Source: Ruminococcaceae bacterium UBA4306 (lineage in GTDB: Bacteria > Bacillota > Clostridia > Oscillospirales > Acutalibacteraceae). Taken from it: 15,036 nucleotides of DNA. A program made the translations under genes and the position numbers. Positions 14,993 through 15,036 of this stretch are shown here, piece after piece. The stretch spans positions 369-15,404 of the forward strand of contig DGUQ01000014.1 in NCBI GenBank assembly GCA_002394725.1, given 5' to 3'. The first letter of the stretch is position 1; every line of letters begins with the position of its first letter. The notes beneath the pieces are model-generated. The model saw nothing but the letters and a program-made list of their open reading frames with translations. It was not told where the DNA came from and ran no database searches.

Positions 14993-15036
14993 AATTGGAT
15001 ATCTCTATTGGTTATGGCGCGCCAAAAGTACGCGAT
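14966..15036. repeat. 71-bp palindrome-bearing repeat, copy B, cut by window end
   Basis: The second copy lies exactly 234 bp after copy A, with three substitutions. Its palindrome (14974-14991 and 14996-15013) has one stem mismatch and a TAAT loop. The match runs up to the last base of the window, so the repeat probably continues beyond and may be longer than 71 bp or part of a tandem array. Confidence 0.9.

Overview
The window looks like a chromosomal fragment from a spore-former-lineage Clostridia, most likely a gut Oscillospirales/Ruminococcaceae-type bacterium. The evidence is a YtfJ/GerW-family sporulation protein, an alanine T-box, strong AAAGGAGG-type ribosome binding sites, sigma-A-like promoters, and the Firmicutes gene order M50 protease-scpA-scpB-DUF2953-ytfJ. 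Almost everything is on the minus strand; only rpmB is on the plus strand. Most of the window is core housekeeping sequence, and I see no defence system, prophage or CRISPR array.

Layout from left to right. (1) 1-103 is non-coding and may be part of a dispersed repeat. (2) 104-3535 is a minus-strand operon: M50 site-2-type protease, scpA, scpB, DUF2953 protein, ytfJ. It is read from a promoter at 3575-3603, with a short GC-rich repeat block after the protease gene. (3) 3638-3955 holds rpmB on the plus strand with its own promoter and terminator, divergent from the protease. (4) 4089-7129 is the alaS unit: a near-consensus promoter, an alanine T-box leader, alaS, and a hairpin terminator. (5) 7186-11932 is a five-gene minus-strand operon: tmk, DJ-1/PfpI protein, 5-formyl-THF cyclo-ligase, mltG, U32 family protein, with a promoter just before tmk. 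(6) 11985-14640 is a four-gene membrane-transport operon: EamA exporter, ECF S-component-like protein, azlC, azlD, closed by a terminator. (7) 14732-15036 contains two copies of a 71-bp palindrome-bearing repeat 234 bp apart, the second cut by the window edge.

How the genes relate. ScpA and ScpB are the kleisin and kite subunits of the SMC condensin and are translationally linked. Tmk, the cyclo-ligase and MltG join dTMP phosphorylation, folate one-carbon recycling and peptidoglycan glycan termination in one transcript; mltG next to a U32 gene resembles the Bacillus yrr region. The transport operon has overlapping genes, so EamA, the ECF-like protein and AzlCD are probably made together, but their substrates cannot be read from sequence.

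The least explained sequence is at the two ends. The right-hand repeat carries an 18-bp palindrome, a second hairpin, and short open frames on both strands. Both ends lie in repeat-like DNA and the length is not round, so the window may be an entire contig broken at repeats. I did not find a convincing new multi-gene system.
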